Shown piece after piece: positions 11,871-23,011 of a stretch of DNA of 64,000 bases. Numbering within the stretch: the first letter of the stretch is position 1; the number at the start of each line of letters is the position of its first letter. The notes below the pieces were generated by a model. It made no database searches, was not told where the DNA came from, and worked only from the letters and a program-made list of their open reading frames with translations. The DNA is from Zychaea mexicana (lineage: Eukaryota; Mucoromycota; Mucoromycetes; Mucorales; Lichtheimiaceae). The stretch is from NCBI RefSeq assembly GCF_025766255.1, contig NW_026516804.1:40009-104008 (forward strand). Direction: 5' to 3'. A program made the translations under genes and the position numbers.

Positions 11871-12080
11871 CCAAGAACTGTTTAATGGCAGCATTGCGAA
11901 TTTTATGAAGACAGTAGATGATCAGTCAGCTAATAGATTTGTGACTCTACTTTCCAGTAAGCGACAAACTGATGTAAAAAGGTGCACGACACAGAAGTCA
12001 GCAACACAATGGTCAAGGCTTCAAGTAACTCCACACCTGTCGTCCCTGAATTTGAAGTTGAAGATCTTTTAATTTTGTAA
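11871..12080 (+). pseudogene. Decayed host gene fragment, 3' part
   Basis: Reads LQELFNGSIANFMKTVDDQS and continues to LLSSKRQTDVK. After a run of five A near 11975 the frame appears to slip by one, and the continuation VHDTEVSNTMVKASS ends EFEVEDLLIL at the stop 12078-12080. With copy 2 removed and one repeat kept, the exon would read straight through the insertion site (MRLQELF...). Composition is like a normal C-terminus. The family is not recognised. Together with 5795-6043 this is best read as one host gene broken by copy 2. Confidence 0.4.
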
Positions 12081-12556
12081 CTATTGAGCAAGCTGAAAAT
12101 GACTGTCTGACAAGAGCGCCTTCACAGCCCCCTCATGCCTGACATCAACGTATGGCCCACCTCCACCGTCGTCACTTAGTATAAGTTAAGGTGCTGTGTT
12201 TTATAGCATCCTGACGCTTTTACCTACCATGTAGCCCAAGGGATCCACCCGACCAGTCGATGATACACATACAACAGATACAGCATGATCAAGCTCATGC
12301 ATCATGGAAGGCCACATTAGCTGAGCGCCAACATGAAAAGTATCTTTTTTACCCACATCTGCCTGTGTATCAGCCCTTCCATATCTTCCTTTTTTTTAGC
12401 AGGTATGCGGTTGCCACCCTCCTGTAACGCTGTGTTCTAAAAAAAGTAATTACATGACAAACCAAAACAAGCGTACTATATTCATTTATTAAATTTTTTT
12501 GAGTGTGTTTGCTGGAAATGAGTGTGAACTAACACAGACTTTAATGTACATGGGAT
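12081..12556. other. Intergenic, 3' side of malate dehydrogenase
   Basis: No exon, RNA gene or repeat was recognised. The right-hand part (about 12440-12556) is the likely 3' UTR of the minus-strand malate dehydrogenase gene. Confidence 0.5.
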
Positions 12557-13961
12557 CTATTGGACAAAGCTGTTGCCCTTGGAGATGTTCTTCTTGAGTT
12601 CAGGAACGGCCTTGCTGATCAAATCCTTTTCGTAGTCGGAGATTTCGCCCAAGCCGTGGATCTTTTCAACACCGTCCTTACCAAGCTCGATGTTGGTGGA
12701 GAAGTATTCGACGCCCTGGTCCTTGAAAAGGTCGGACTGGACAAACGAGGGCTCAATAACATTCTTCTTGCCACCAACGGTAGCGTCGAGGACGGAGCTG
12801 GCGAAACGGGCACCAGCGAAAGCCATGGAAAGAGTGGCGGAACCAGTGCCGTTCTTGGCCTGGACAACTTCGTCACCACCAAACTGAATACGGTGGGTCA
12901 GAGCATCAATTTCTTCCTTGGTGAACGATTCACCCAATTGCGACAAAAGAGGGACGATCGTAATACCGGAGTGACCTCCAACCACGACGCAGTTGACGTC
13001 CTTGGGGTCCTTGTTCTTGATTTCAGCAACGAAACGCGAGGCGCGGACAACGTCGAGGGTGGTGACACCATACAAACGTTTGGGGTTAAAGACACCGGCC
13101 TTCTTCAAGGTTTCGGCAAAAATGGGGACGGTGGAGTTAACGGGGTTGGAGATGATCAAGAAGTGAGCGTTGGGGCAGTACTTGGCGGAAGCCTCGGCCA
13201 AGTCACGGACGATGGAGGCGTTGGTGTTGAACAAGTCATCACGGGTCATACCTAAAACAGGAAGCGTTACAGTAAGTCATACAGTTTCATTTAGTGATAA
13301 CCATCCACATTGTCATTTAAATAGAGAGATGCTTACCGGGCTTACGGGGGACACCAGCAGGGCTAAATAAACAAGATTATAACAATTAGATTCAGCTTTT
13401 TAAATTATGCACATTCCTGGTAAGCCTTTATTTTAAGCAGTAACTTACATGATGACAACGTGAGCATCCTCAAGAGCAGCCTTCAAACCTTCGTTCTCGG
13501 CAGTGAAGCCCTTGACCTACAAAGAGAAATTCGCATTATCCCAGAGAAAAACTCTTAGTACCCTTCATACTTTCCATCCGTGTTGCTCGTCTGTCCGAAG
13601 AAAAAACTTACAACAGATTTGGTGTTGATGTGGCTAAACAAAGAGACGCGTATATTTAGTATCTATATTGCACACATACACACACACACACACACTACTA
13701 GTAACAACACAGATAAACCTAGATTGACCTAGTAGATATGAAGGTACCGTGTATTTACCTGATATCAGCGGCAACACCGGGGGTGTTGACAATATCGTAG
13801 AGAGAGAGCTCAGTGACATGGGGGTTCTGCTTCATGAGAAGCGAGAGAGGTTGACCGATACCACCGGCAGCACCGAGGACGGCAACCTTGGAAAGGTTAG
13901 CAGCGGAGGTGGAGAAAGCACGCTTGGAGGCAGCAGAGGCAATACGCGAAACAACGAACAT
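12557..13961 (-). CDS. MDH1: Malate dehydrogenase, mitochondrial
   Basis: NAD-dependent malate dehydrogenase of the TCA cycle (malate to oxaloacetate). Five exons (13759-13961, 13612-13633, 13449-13516, 13337-13362, 12557-13251) join in frame to 337 residues, the usual size. The N-terminus [20 protein letters not shown] is rich in Arg/Ser/Ala, as in a mitochondrial presequence. The dinucleotide-binding loop is [15 protein letters not shown]. Other landmarks are [19 protein letters not shown] (substrate loop; its Arg pair sits on tiny exon 4), [21 protein letters not shown] and the catalytic His in [13 protein letters not shown] near residue 200. Three exons of 22, 68 and 26 nt are unusually short. 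A long ORF on the opposite strand is a codon-bias shadow. Confidence 0.95.
13673..13695. repeat. (CA)n microsatellite in MDH1 intron 1
   Basis: A run of about eleven CA units lies within the first intron of the malate dehydrogenase gene, close to exon 2. Confidence 0.8.
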
Positions 13962-14227
13962 GGTTATTTTATTTTGTTGAGAAAGAAAAAGAAAGAGAAA
14001 AAGATTTCTGACCCATTCACTATTTCAGGCCCCTTGCAACTTGTTTTTTTTTTTGTATTCCAGCTCTTTTTTTGTGCGAGGCGGGGTGATGAAGTCACAG
14101 CGGCTAACAGTTCTGCCGTCCGCAGTAAGTTTCCAGTCCTGTCTCCCGTAGACTAGGAGCACTAAGCTTTTTTCTGACAGCAGCAAAAAAAACCTGATCA
14201 TTGATATTCAATCTTTGTTATATATAA

Positions 14228-15185
14228 TTATTTGGAGTAGAGTAGATCGTGATCGATGCTTGGACTGACAGCCAGGTCAGATTGTAAGGTAAGCACAGCC
14301 GCTTTCTGAGCTCGGCTAATTATTTGTTTCCATAGCATTATTGCATTGTCGGGTTCTTGTTCTTGGATGATATCAGCAAGGTGTTTTCGGAGATTGGCCA
14401 GCAATGTCCCGACAAAACTATTATGATGATGGTTTTTTTTTTTGAGATGAGTAATTCAAAGTTCTTCCACCCCTTCTCCTTATCCTTGGATTTCTTTTTA
14501 CCAGTCCCCTGCGCCTGTGACACTAATAATGCTGCTGTCGACTTGTTCCGGCTCAAAGTATTGCACGATGGCTTTGCCAGACTTGCTTGATCTTCCAGTG
14601 TACAGACAACCATCTTCGCCCAATTTGGTAATAATGTGTGGAATCATGTGAGAGAGATGAAGAGCATATGGAAGCACGCGTTGTGCCAGTGCTGGCCCTG
14701 ATTTATTAAAACATCATATACACACCCCCACAAGAATTAATTATTACATGTCATTTATTACCGCGCTTGAATTTCCATCTTACCTTTCACCGTCAGAGTT
14801 GTGTGCTTATCGTCAACAAGAGTAGATGTTATCGACCTGGCTGTTTCACTCATGGCTTCTAGCTCAAAATGATTGGGTGATACGAACTTGATTGCACCCG
14901 ACGAAAGGACAGATCCGTTTTGCTCGAAAATCTTGAGCGATTTTGGCACTGATGTCGGCTCAAAGAACACTTGTATATACAATCTCAGTTATTACCACTA
15001 AAGTAAATTTGTCGTTGAAGGTATACAGTTTGTTACCTGGGATACCAAGTTGAGCACTGGTTGCTGCGAGACGGGCCATCGTATTAGTTGCTAGGTTACC
15101 ATCAAAACATACGAGTGCTGGCTTTTCCGTATGCAGGATTGTGTCTATCTAGTAGACAGCTCTAGTGACAATGCGTAGTGTGTAT

Positions 15186-15216
<31 letters not shown>

Positions 15217-15880
15217 ACCTTGGCAGAATTTAGCGCATCAAAAATATCCATATCCGCCACAGCGGCGATCAATTGCCCCGACTTGGAATGAATCGCATTG
15301 TACACCTAATGATAAACCCAGTTTTAGCGTCGATCTTTGTTTCATATATGGCATCGTTGTTACAAATGACTATATTTCATTTAATTACAGCGGTAGGATG
15401 ATCAGGTATGCATTGGACATACTGTGTAGACTACAGGACGAATGACGAAAAATAAAGCGAAGGTATCAGATAGCGATGGGATAGAAAGATATTGAAGATA
15501 TCATAGTGGTGACAATACCATGCCGATCATTTCCATGCCTTGTCGAATCGTCTGAGCAGCCAGATCATTCCCAACAGCCGAGACCAGGAACGCGGGTGTG
15601 CCTGTGCGCATAGCCGCTTCACACACATTGCGACCCACACCCCGAGTGTTTGTTTGATATGCCCGGGACTCGAAGTATGCAGCAGCGACGTGAGCTGTGT
15701 GACGCTTTTGCTAACTGTACTTGTCATGTCGAGTGCAACACCCCCAATCACAAGCACCTATGACGCAAAAGAGTGGGTGGTGAAATGAAAACGTTAGAGC
15801 CGTATTTGTTCGAGAAAACTCACACTTCCCCCTTTTTTTCGAGTTAAGTTGACTACATTGCCAATCGCAGACTTGAGCAT
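14228..15880 (-). CDS. PfkB-family carbohydrate kinase, probably pseudouridine kinase; one-base frameshift
   Basis: Eight exons (15824-15880, 15519-15757, 15389-15430, 15219-15305, 15037-15148, 14784-14969, 14502-14697, 14228-14417) would give about 369 residues. Landmarks: VLVIGGVALDMTSTV near the N-terminus, GGVGRNVCEAAMRTGTPAF (PfkB signature 1), VYNAIHSKSGQLIAAVADMD (pseudouridine-kinase-like), ALVCFDGNLA, FVSPNHFELEAMS, ITKLGEDGCLYT, and SVTGAGDCFVGTLLANL with the catalytic Asp near residue 306. Exon 2 is 239 nt although both flanking introns are phase 0, so one base is missing. The break sits in a run of four G (15640-15643 on the plus strand), just where signature 1 begins. This is either an early pseudogene or a consensus error. 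In many fungi this kinase is fused to a pseudouridine-phosphate glycosidase; here it stands alone. Confidence 0.8.
15186..15208. repeat. (GT)n microsatellite
   Basis: About eleven GT units lie inside the intron next to exon 4 of the PfkB kinase gene, a few bases from its donor site. Confidence 0.8.
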
Positions 15881-16316
15881 CGTTTTTTTTAACGCGAAAA
15901 AAATAACAAGAAAAAAAACCCTATTTTGGCTTTGCGACCTCCGACAAAGCAAGGTGCAGGAGCAGAAGTTTTACGCACAGAAGTAACAGCTCTCTGTTTT
16001 TTTACTTGTCCAACTTTCTATTAGTTGAACTCTCTCTCTCTCTCTTCTCTTTCTCATCTTCCCCTTTCCCCCCATCCCACCTCTTCCCCTCGCTTTGCCT
16101 CTCCTTCACCAGTCCCATATTGTCTTTTCAAAAAGCTTCCACATTCTATTTGCCCCAGAAAGAAGATAACCCCGCGTTTGCGAAACTTGTAGACTCAGCG
16201 CAATTTACCCACATCTCGAACAAACGCTAAATTCCTATAAACCGTCAAACACCAAACCCATCCGAAACAGCCCACTCCAACCCAGAAAGCATAAGCAACA
16301 CTTCGTCGAAACATCA
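15881..16316. promoter_or_regulatory. Divergent promoter between PfkB kinase and PP2A B56 gene
   Basis: This 436-base interval separates two divergently oriented starts. It contains A/T homopolymers near the kinase start and a long CT-rich tract at about 16025-16110 on the plus strand, a typical fungal core-promoter feature before the B56 gene. No specific factor site was identified. Confidence 0.5.
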
Positions 16317-17689
16317 ATGATGAAAGGGTGGAAAGGAGTTGTATCCTTTTTATTTGATATAATGCATTAACTTTACAAAAAGAAAAACGATTTCACCAGA
16401 TTTCTGCTGGTCAAAAAAAAGCATCTTCTTCCTTGACTCTATACCTATGTTGTTATACTCGATTGATAGCTTTCTAGGAACAAGGCACCTGGTGCTACTC
16501 CAGTCAATGGCCATCCGAGTCCAGAGCAACAACAGCAACCGCAACAAGCACAGCCGTCATCTCCGCAACAGCCTTACTATACTACAACACCCCCTCCGCC
16601 GCCACCTTCTGTTGCCACTATCGAAACAACAGCAGCAACAACCCCTTCCTCGCCTCAGAACAGTAGCAACAACACACCATCTATTGTTGTAGTGAACGCC
16701 GAAGACGGATCTGACTCTGTAAGTAATTTGATTTTCTGTTATACTTCGTAGTCCTGTTATGGCTGTCCCCATCGTCTTTGTTTGTAGGGTGATACTCATC
16801 TTTTTATTCCCGCTTGCTGCTGCAGCCCCAACATCAGCAACAGCATCAACAACAACAACAACAACAACAACAGCAGCAGCAGAAGCGGGCGAACCCGCAA
16901 GTGTCGTTTATGCACCATCCAAAGTCAGGTGAACGCGATATCCCAAAGACAGGTGCACTGAACCGTTTGAAGAACGCTCCCAAGGATCAGATCCCGATCA
17001 GCAAGGCTCCTCGTCGACAAAAGTCGTCTCGCTTCTACGTTAAAGAAAAGGTTCAACTAGAAAAAACACCTGGTTTTCATGGTAAGTTAGTGGACAAATA
17101 TAGAAATGATGGTGATAAGATGGAGTGATTATGTATGTAATAAACGGCGGTGGCGGTGGCGGCTTTGTTATTGGTTATTGGTTTTTAGAGGCACCACCCC
17201 ATTTGCGACCGGACCTGTTCATCCAAAAGATCCGTCAGTGCATGGTGTGCTTTGATTTTAGCGATGCATCATCAGAGCTGCGCGAAAAGGAGATCAAGCG
17301 GCAAACGCTGCAGGAAATTTTGGAATATGTCAACATGAACCGCGGAGTGCTTACTGAAATGGTGTACCCGGAAATCGTCAATATGGTAGGAGGAGATAGA
17401 GCAAGATAGGTACACGGTAAGGGAGATTAACCAACCTATCATCATTGTCTATAGTTTTCCATCAACCTCTTTCGTACGATACCACCTCAAGTGAATCCTG
17501 TGGGGGATGCATTTGACCCCGAGGAAGACGAGCCTGTGCTGGAACTGGCATGGCCACACTTGCAGATCGTATACGAGTTCTTCTTACGCTTCCTGGAATC
17601 GCCCGAGTTTAACATCAACTATGCAAAGAAGCACATCGATCACAAATTCATCTTACTGGTTCGTTTTTTGTTGTCTTCCCGTTATTTAC

Positions 17690-17725
<36 letters not shown>

Positions 17726-19535
17726 CGCTAATACACTTATATTTCACGGAACAGCTTCTCGAGCTATTCGACAGTGAAGATCCTCGAGAACGCGATTTCT
17801 TAAAAACAACGCTTCACCGAATATACGGCAAATTCTTAAACCTGCGTGCATTCATCCGTCGGTCGATCAACAATATCTTTTTCCAATTCATTTACGAGAC
17901 CGAACGTCACAACGGTGTGGCCGAACTGCTCGAGATTTTGGGCAGTATCATTAACGGATTTGCGTTGCCACTCAAGGAAGAGCACAAGATCTTTTTGACT
18001 CGGGTTTTAGTTCCTCTGCATAAGGTCAAGTCGTTGGTCCTTTATCATCCACAGCTCGCCTACTGTGTCGTTCAATTTTTAGAAAAGGATCAGATGCTCA
18101 CACATGAGGTAAAAGAAAGAGAGAGAGGGAGAGGGAGGGAGAGTATATGTGTGTGATTGACTGTAAAAAAGGGTGTCAACACAAAGGAGAGGATAGTTAA
18201 TTAATTTACATATACAAAGGTTGTCACAGGTCTGTTGCGCTATTGGCCCAAGGTTAACAGTCCCAAGGAAGTCATGTTTTTGAACGAGTTAGAGGAAATC
18301 CTCGATGTGATCGATGCCTACGAATTCCAGCGGGTCATGGTCCCTTTGTTCACTAAACTATCCCAGTGCGTCTCGAGCTCACATTTCCAGGTAATAACTA
18401 GTCGATGGGGATCCGGCAAAAGGCGGAAGGTGTCTGTATACTAAACTGGAAGGGCAATGATGCATAATTCATAATAGGTTGCTGAGCGCGCGCTGTATTA
18501 TTGGAACAATGACTACGTTGTGAGTCTGATGGCAGAAAACATGGATGCCATTATGCCTATTGTTTTTCCTGCGTTGTACAAGACATCCAAGGCACATTGG
18601 AACAAGTAAGCAAATTATGTGATGAATAGTTATAATACATACCAGCAGTCACTGACCGTTGTTTGTTAGAACGATTCTCGGACTAGTCTATACTGCGCTC
18701 AAGTTGTGCATGGATATCAACCCGGTCTTGTTTGATGAGTGTGCGAACCAATACAAGCTGCAACGTCAATTGTAAGTGAATTTCAAATTGGCAATCACGT
18801 TTCCTAGCTTATCTCACCACCCAATAAAAATGATGTAGGGAACGTAAGCGACAAAAGGAACTCGAAGACAGCTGGAAGGCACTTCATCAAAAAGTGTCCG
18901 TCATATCCGCAAATCCGCCCGATATACCGAAACCTGCATCTCCTGGTGGTGCCTTTGCATTCCCTACTCCACATCAGACAGTGGAGGACGAGCCCATGGA
19001 AGTAGAGGAAGAAGAAGACGATGATATCCTGACCGACGAAGAAACAGATGCCGAGTCTGAAAACGCGGCCGAGCATACGGATGCGATCCACCCAGACATG
19101 GTATATGTTTAAGTCTAAATTATTGTGCTCGATCCTCTCTCGTCAATAGATTACTGACGTAGAATCAAATCTACCGATATGTATAGCAACAATTTGACAA
19201 CGCTCCAGTGCAATACCAGCAATTTAGACGCAAATCGATTATACCCGTGGATGAAACGGTAAAAAGATATAAGCCTTTCATTTTGTTGAGGGGATTTATG
19301 TGGTTTCGACATTGAGACTAATATTCTGTTCTCTCTTTAGGTATTCAACGAACTTTCGCGCCACGTCAGTTTAGACGAAGTTTTGAATCAGGCGCCTGGT
19401 GCATCTTCCGCAGCTGCTGCAGCGGCAGCTGCAGCCGCCGCTTCGTCGAGTGGCACGGATGCAAGCAGTAGTAGTAGCAGTAATAACAATGGTGGACACG
19501 AGCAGATGAGTGTAGATCAAAGCGGTCCGATGTAG
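16317..19535 (+). CDS. RTS1: Protein phosphatase 2A B56-type regulatory subunit
   Basis: Regulatory B subunit that targets PP2A (yeast Rts1, fission yeast Par1). Exons: 16317-16327 (tentative), 16478-16718, 16826-17081, 17189-17385, 17455-17658, 17755-18108, 18220-18390, 18478-18605, 18670-18771, 18839-19100, 19187-19258, 19341-19535, in frame to 730 residues. The N-terminal 170 residues are Pro/Gln/Ser-rich with a poly-Gln run. The HEAT-like B56 core follows: [80 protein letters not shown] and [20 protein letters not shown]. An acidic tail precedes a C-terminus with an 11-Ala run and a poly-Ser run. The weak point is exon 1: the ATG pair at 16317/16320 needs a GTGGAA donor. Confidence 0.93.
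16838..16884 (+). repeat. CAA/CAG repeat encoding poly-Gln
   Basis: A mixed CAA/CAG tract at the start of B56 exon 3 encodes about 16 Gln with one His. It is likely length-variable. Confidence 0.85.
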
Positions 19536-19681
19536 AAAAAGAAAAGAATTCCCCACAAACTTCAGCAATCCCCCCTTCCCCTCCCTCCCCTCTTTTCCTT
19601 TCTTTCTTTGTTATCAAACAACTTTTTTCTCAGTAAATATATTATAAAGTGCTCTAAAAAAAGACTTTTCCAGAAAGAAGG

Positions 19682-22670
19682 TTACAACGAAGTGGAATGT
19701 TTTGCTTTTTTGAAAGATGGCAGACGGAGTCGTAATAAGCTATCATTAGGCGCCTTGCTATTATTTGCAGACGTTGGTCGAGTAAACGCTTGATCTAATG
19801 ATTGAAATATTTCATCATCGATGTAATACGCCTGGAACAACTGCTCGAGCGTATGTAACCGATCTTCCAAGTGGGCCATTCGTTCGACGTGTGTCGCTGA
19901 TGACGATGTTCTCTTTAGTAGCGGGTGCACAATAGGAACGTTTTCATGCTTTTGCTGGAATTTACTGAGCAGGCCTTGAAGAAGTGATAGACGCATCTGT
20001 CCTATCGACCACCGTTGAATAACGCCCCAAGGTGATCGTGGACGGTAACCAAATAGCCAATGTTGAGCTGTTACCAGCAAACCAAACACACCACCCAAAA
20101 CGCCAATCGCTTGAACGACAGTAAAGGCACGCTGCTCTGCCGTGATCTGGGTTGTATATCGTTCTGGAAACAAATGGAGTGAGCCTAGTGGTTGCTTGCC
20201 ACCGCCGCCACCCGTCACGTATGTAGGTGGAGATGATTCTGATATCAGTTTGGAGCTGGTGATTTGGTGCCATGTAGCCGTGTCTGAGGCGTACCCAATA
20301 TAGTTCCACCATGAGTCTTCTTTTAATACAATGCGTTTGCCGAGTGCATAGCTGCCTGTGTGTACCCGGTTGGCTGTCACCAAGTGCTGTTGCTCCTGGT
20401 AATGATGGTATGTTGTTGACTCAGCTGCACGAAAGTGGCTTTCTTCATAAGGTGACGTCCATTCAAACATATCATCGCCGTCGTTTTCTTTTTTTAAATT
20501 GTAAATTTCGAGATTCGGATCATGGTCTCGGTGGTAAAGACTAATTTGAACTTGGGTTACGTTGCCGTAATAGTCGAACTTTAGATACGATCCTTCTGCT
20601 TGTCGATGAACGGGCGAAGCCAGCCGTACGGTATCAGGCGCTCGAAATAAGATGCATACTCGTTCGCGCGCTGTAGGCGGGTAGAAGGTTTGCAAGTATT
20701 GTGAACATTGCATGCCATAATCTGTAGCACACCGGACATACGGTTCTGTTTGCTGATAGTCATCAAAGCAGAATCGGACATCTATACAATATTTTCCAAA
20801 CATTCATGCGTTCAATCCCACATAAATGAATAAATAATACTTGTTATTTAACGTACCAGGTACGTAGATTGATCCATCTGTAGTTTCATCATAGTACTGC
20901 TGATCGATGATGGGACTATGGATGATCTGTCTGGTTAGAGATAGTACGAGGTAGACCATATACGCGCCAAAAGTAAACTTTAACGCCAAGCGAGCGAACT
21001 CGGTCCATCCAGGCTCACCGGGTCTATTACGGCAAGGTGTTAAGCTCTTATGATTTTTCAACAGCTTGACAAACAAAATCGCTTTAGCTACCTGGGATCC
21101 CACAACTCATGCTTAATCGATGAGATACCTTGAAGGATAGCTTTTCGCCCTAGTCTCCACAACAACCAAATAAGAACAATCACCGCTATTACGGCAAAGC
21201 ACAATGCAATGATGACGGCAGCGCTCAGCATGGCTGCTGAAGATGCAAGTTCGTCTCCAGACCCGAGCCATGCAGTCGAAGAAGAACCAAGTGCTCCACG
21301 TGGTAACCATTCTAATGTTTCACTATCCAAAATATATAAGCCATCATGTATGGTTTGATAGCTTTGACCTATTTACGAAAATATACGGTCGGTTTCGCTT
21401 GATAAGCATATAAATTCTTTAATGTGATATGGTAATGTCTATATGTAAGGATCATACCAAGACCGTAAAGCATTTTGGTACCATCGATAAGCAGGGCAGA
21501 CGCCATAGACTGTGGTAGCGGCTGGTTATTTGTAGAAGGAATTACTGCTTGCCATTCCCATGTTTTGGTGTTTAACAAAGCTGTCATTTCTTCCAAGTGC
21601 TGCTGATCTGCTGACAAGTACGTATGAAAAGGTGGAGGAACATTATCTTGACCTGTACGTACACAATACACATTATTAGAACGAGGGGGGAGAGAGACTT
21701 AATAAATTTGTTGGTTTTCTCTCACCTCCACAAATGACAATCTTATCATAAACAGCTTAAAGTGTTTAAAAGAAATGATATCAGTATGCAACAAGAATCT
21801 AATTTTAATGTTTCGTATAACAATAAAGGGCGAATACCAAACTTGTTACTTCACTGTGGTACATTCGTGATGCAGGAACGCGTCCACCCAGAGTTTTTTC
21901 ATGCCATTGGCCACTGTGAGTGTCGTATACTATTGCATTCGCAAGGTCAACCAGCTCATCATTCTGACCACACGCTTTTGCTCCACCTAAGACTACCAAC
22001 TGGCCGTTGCTTATTATTTGATTTAAATCAGTAAATTCCAAATTTGATTTGCAAGAAAAAAACGCTGCAGATCAAGCAAAACTTACCTAAGCATGCTCAT
22101 GGTATGACCATAATATCCACGACCGTCTTTGCTTGGATGATCCGCTAGAGGTGACCATTGCTGCTTAACTAGATTATATTTCCAGAATGTAGTATCTAAT
22201 GCAGACGTTGTTGTTGCTGTGGTGGTGGTGGTGCCGTTTTTTTCAATGGGTTTTCCACCGTAAAGAAACAAATGCTGATAATCAACTGAAGACACGCTAG
22301 CATGTCCAGTACGAGGAGCAGGTACCAGAGCCGTCGTTGTATGATTGTGCGCGGACGGTATTGACATCAGCTGACGAGTTTTAATAGCGTAACTGTATAT
22401 TGTAAAGGTATCATCCATGATGAAGAAGCCTTCATCTTCGATGGTGGTTTTGTCGGTGTAAAGCGTCGCTGGTAGCGTTATCACTGTCATTGTTGGTACT
22501 CGTGCCAATGCTGTGAGTTGTGGATGCTCGTTCTTGAGTGCATCATTGGTAAGTGACCAGATCATGGTGTCGCTGACAATGTAGATGGTGTCGTCCAAGA
22601 GAACTGATCCAAGCACTGGCCGAGCAAGTCCGATGGCACGTTGCTCCTCATGGTATTCAACAACTTTCAT
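19682..22670 (-). CDS. Kelch-repeat protein with central and C-terminal membrane segments
   Basis: Seven exons (22087-22670, 21855-22009, 21726-21755, 21458-21652, 21092-21368, 20857-21023, 19682-20781) sum to 835 residues. The first ~355 residues are kelch-like (HLFLYGGKPI, QLVVLGGAKACGQND, YDKIVICGG, MLYGLG, HDGLYILDSETLEWLP). A strong TM helix follows (MLSAAVIIALCFAVIAVIVL), then a second hydrophobic segment (FGAYMVYLVLSL), a Cys-containing domain with CFDDYQQTEPYVRCATDYGMQ, a third TM (VQAIGVLGGVFGLLVTAQ), and a tail with a probable short coiled coil (MAHLEDRLHTLEQLFQAYYI). Exon 3 is only 30 nt. The N-terminus is uncertain: no signal peptide is in this frame, and the ATG may be a splice artefact (an AG follows six bases later), so an upstream exon with a leader could exist near 22850-22930. 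Function unknown; topology suggests a cell-surface sensor or adhesion role. Confidence 0.75.
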
Positions 22671-23011
22671 TTGGGATAAAAGGGAGAAAAAAGTAAGTGG
22701 GAAGGAAAAAGGAGAGCAAAAAAAGCTGTCGCATTGAGATGTTATTGAAGGTGTGCATAGTGGGTAATAAGGGGCTGGAAACCAATTGAAAGAACACCAA
22801 CGCCTTTTTTGCAGTCCTTGCATACATATTGGGTCAACAGATTACATAAACAGTGAAAGTAAATTATATGGTGATCAGGGAAAGCAGCAACAGCAGTAGG
22901 TAACGCAGAAACACAAAGGCTGATGCTATCAGCACATGTCAAGTATACTTTACTGAGAAGATGTACGTGTTCTTATTTTTTAATATATTTGAAATGCTGG
23001 TATATAGCGAT
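22671..23011. other. Intergenic between the kelch gene and the protease-like gene
   Basis: Both neighbours are on the minus strand, so this is upstream sequence of the kelch gene plus the 3' UTR of the protease-like gene. A leader-like stretch (FVFLRYLLLLLLSLIT on the minus strand, about 22850-22910) lacks an ATG and a donor in frame. It may be a missed or decayed signal-peptide exon. Confidence 0.35.

Noticed and set aside
1..12080. Idea that the two LINE copies form a recent tandem duplication
   Set aside because: They differ in sequence, spacer length and decay, and each has its own distinct flanking direct repeat, so they are independent insertions.
12560..13255. 231-codon ORF on the plus strand opposite malate dehydrogenase
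   Set aside because: It is exactly antisense to MDH exon 5, has no family features, and arises from strong codon bias in the dehydrogenase.
22083..22823. N-terminal extension of the kelch protein from a Met at 22823
   Set aside because: The added ~50 residues (Cys/Phe/Pro-rich) look like translated promoter sequence and have no signal-peptide pattern. Kept only as a possibility.
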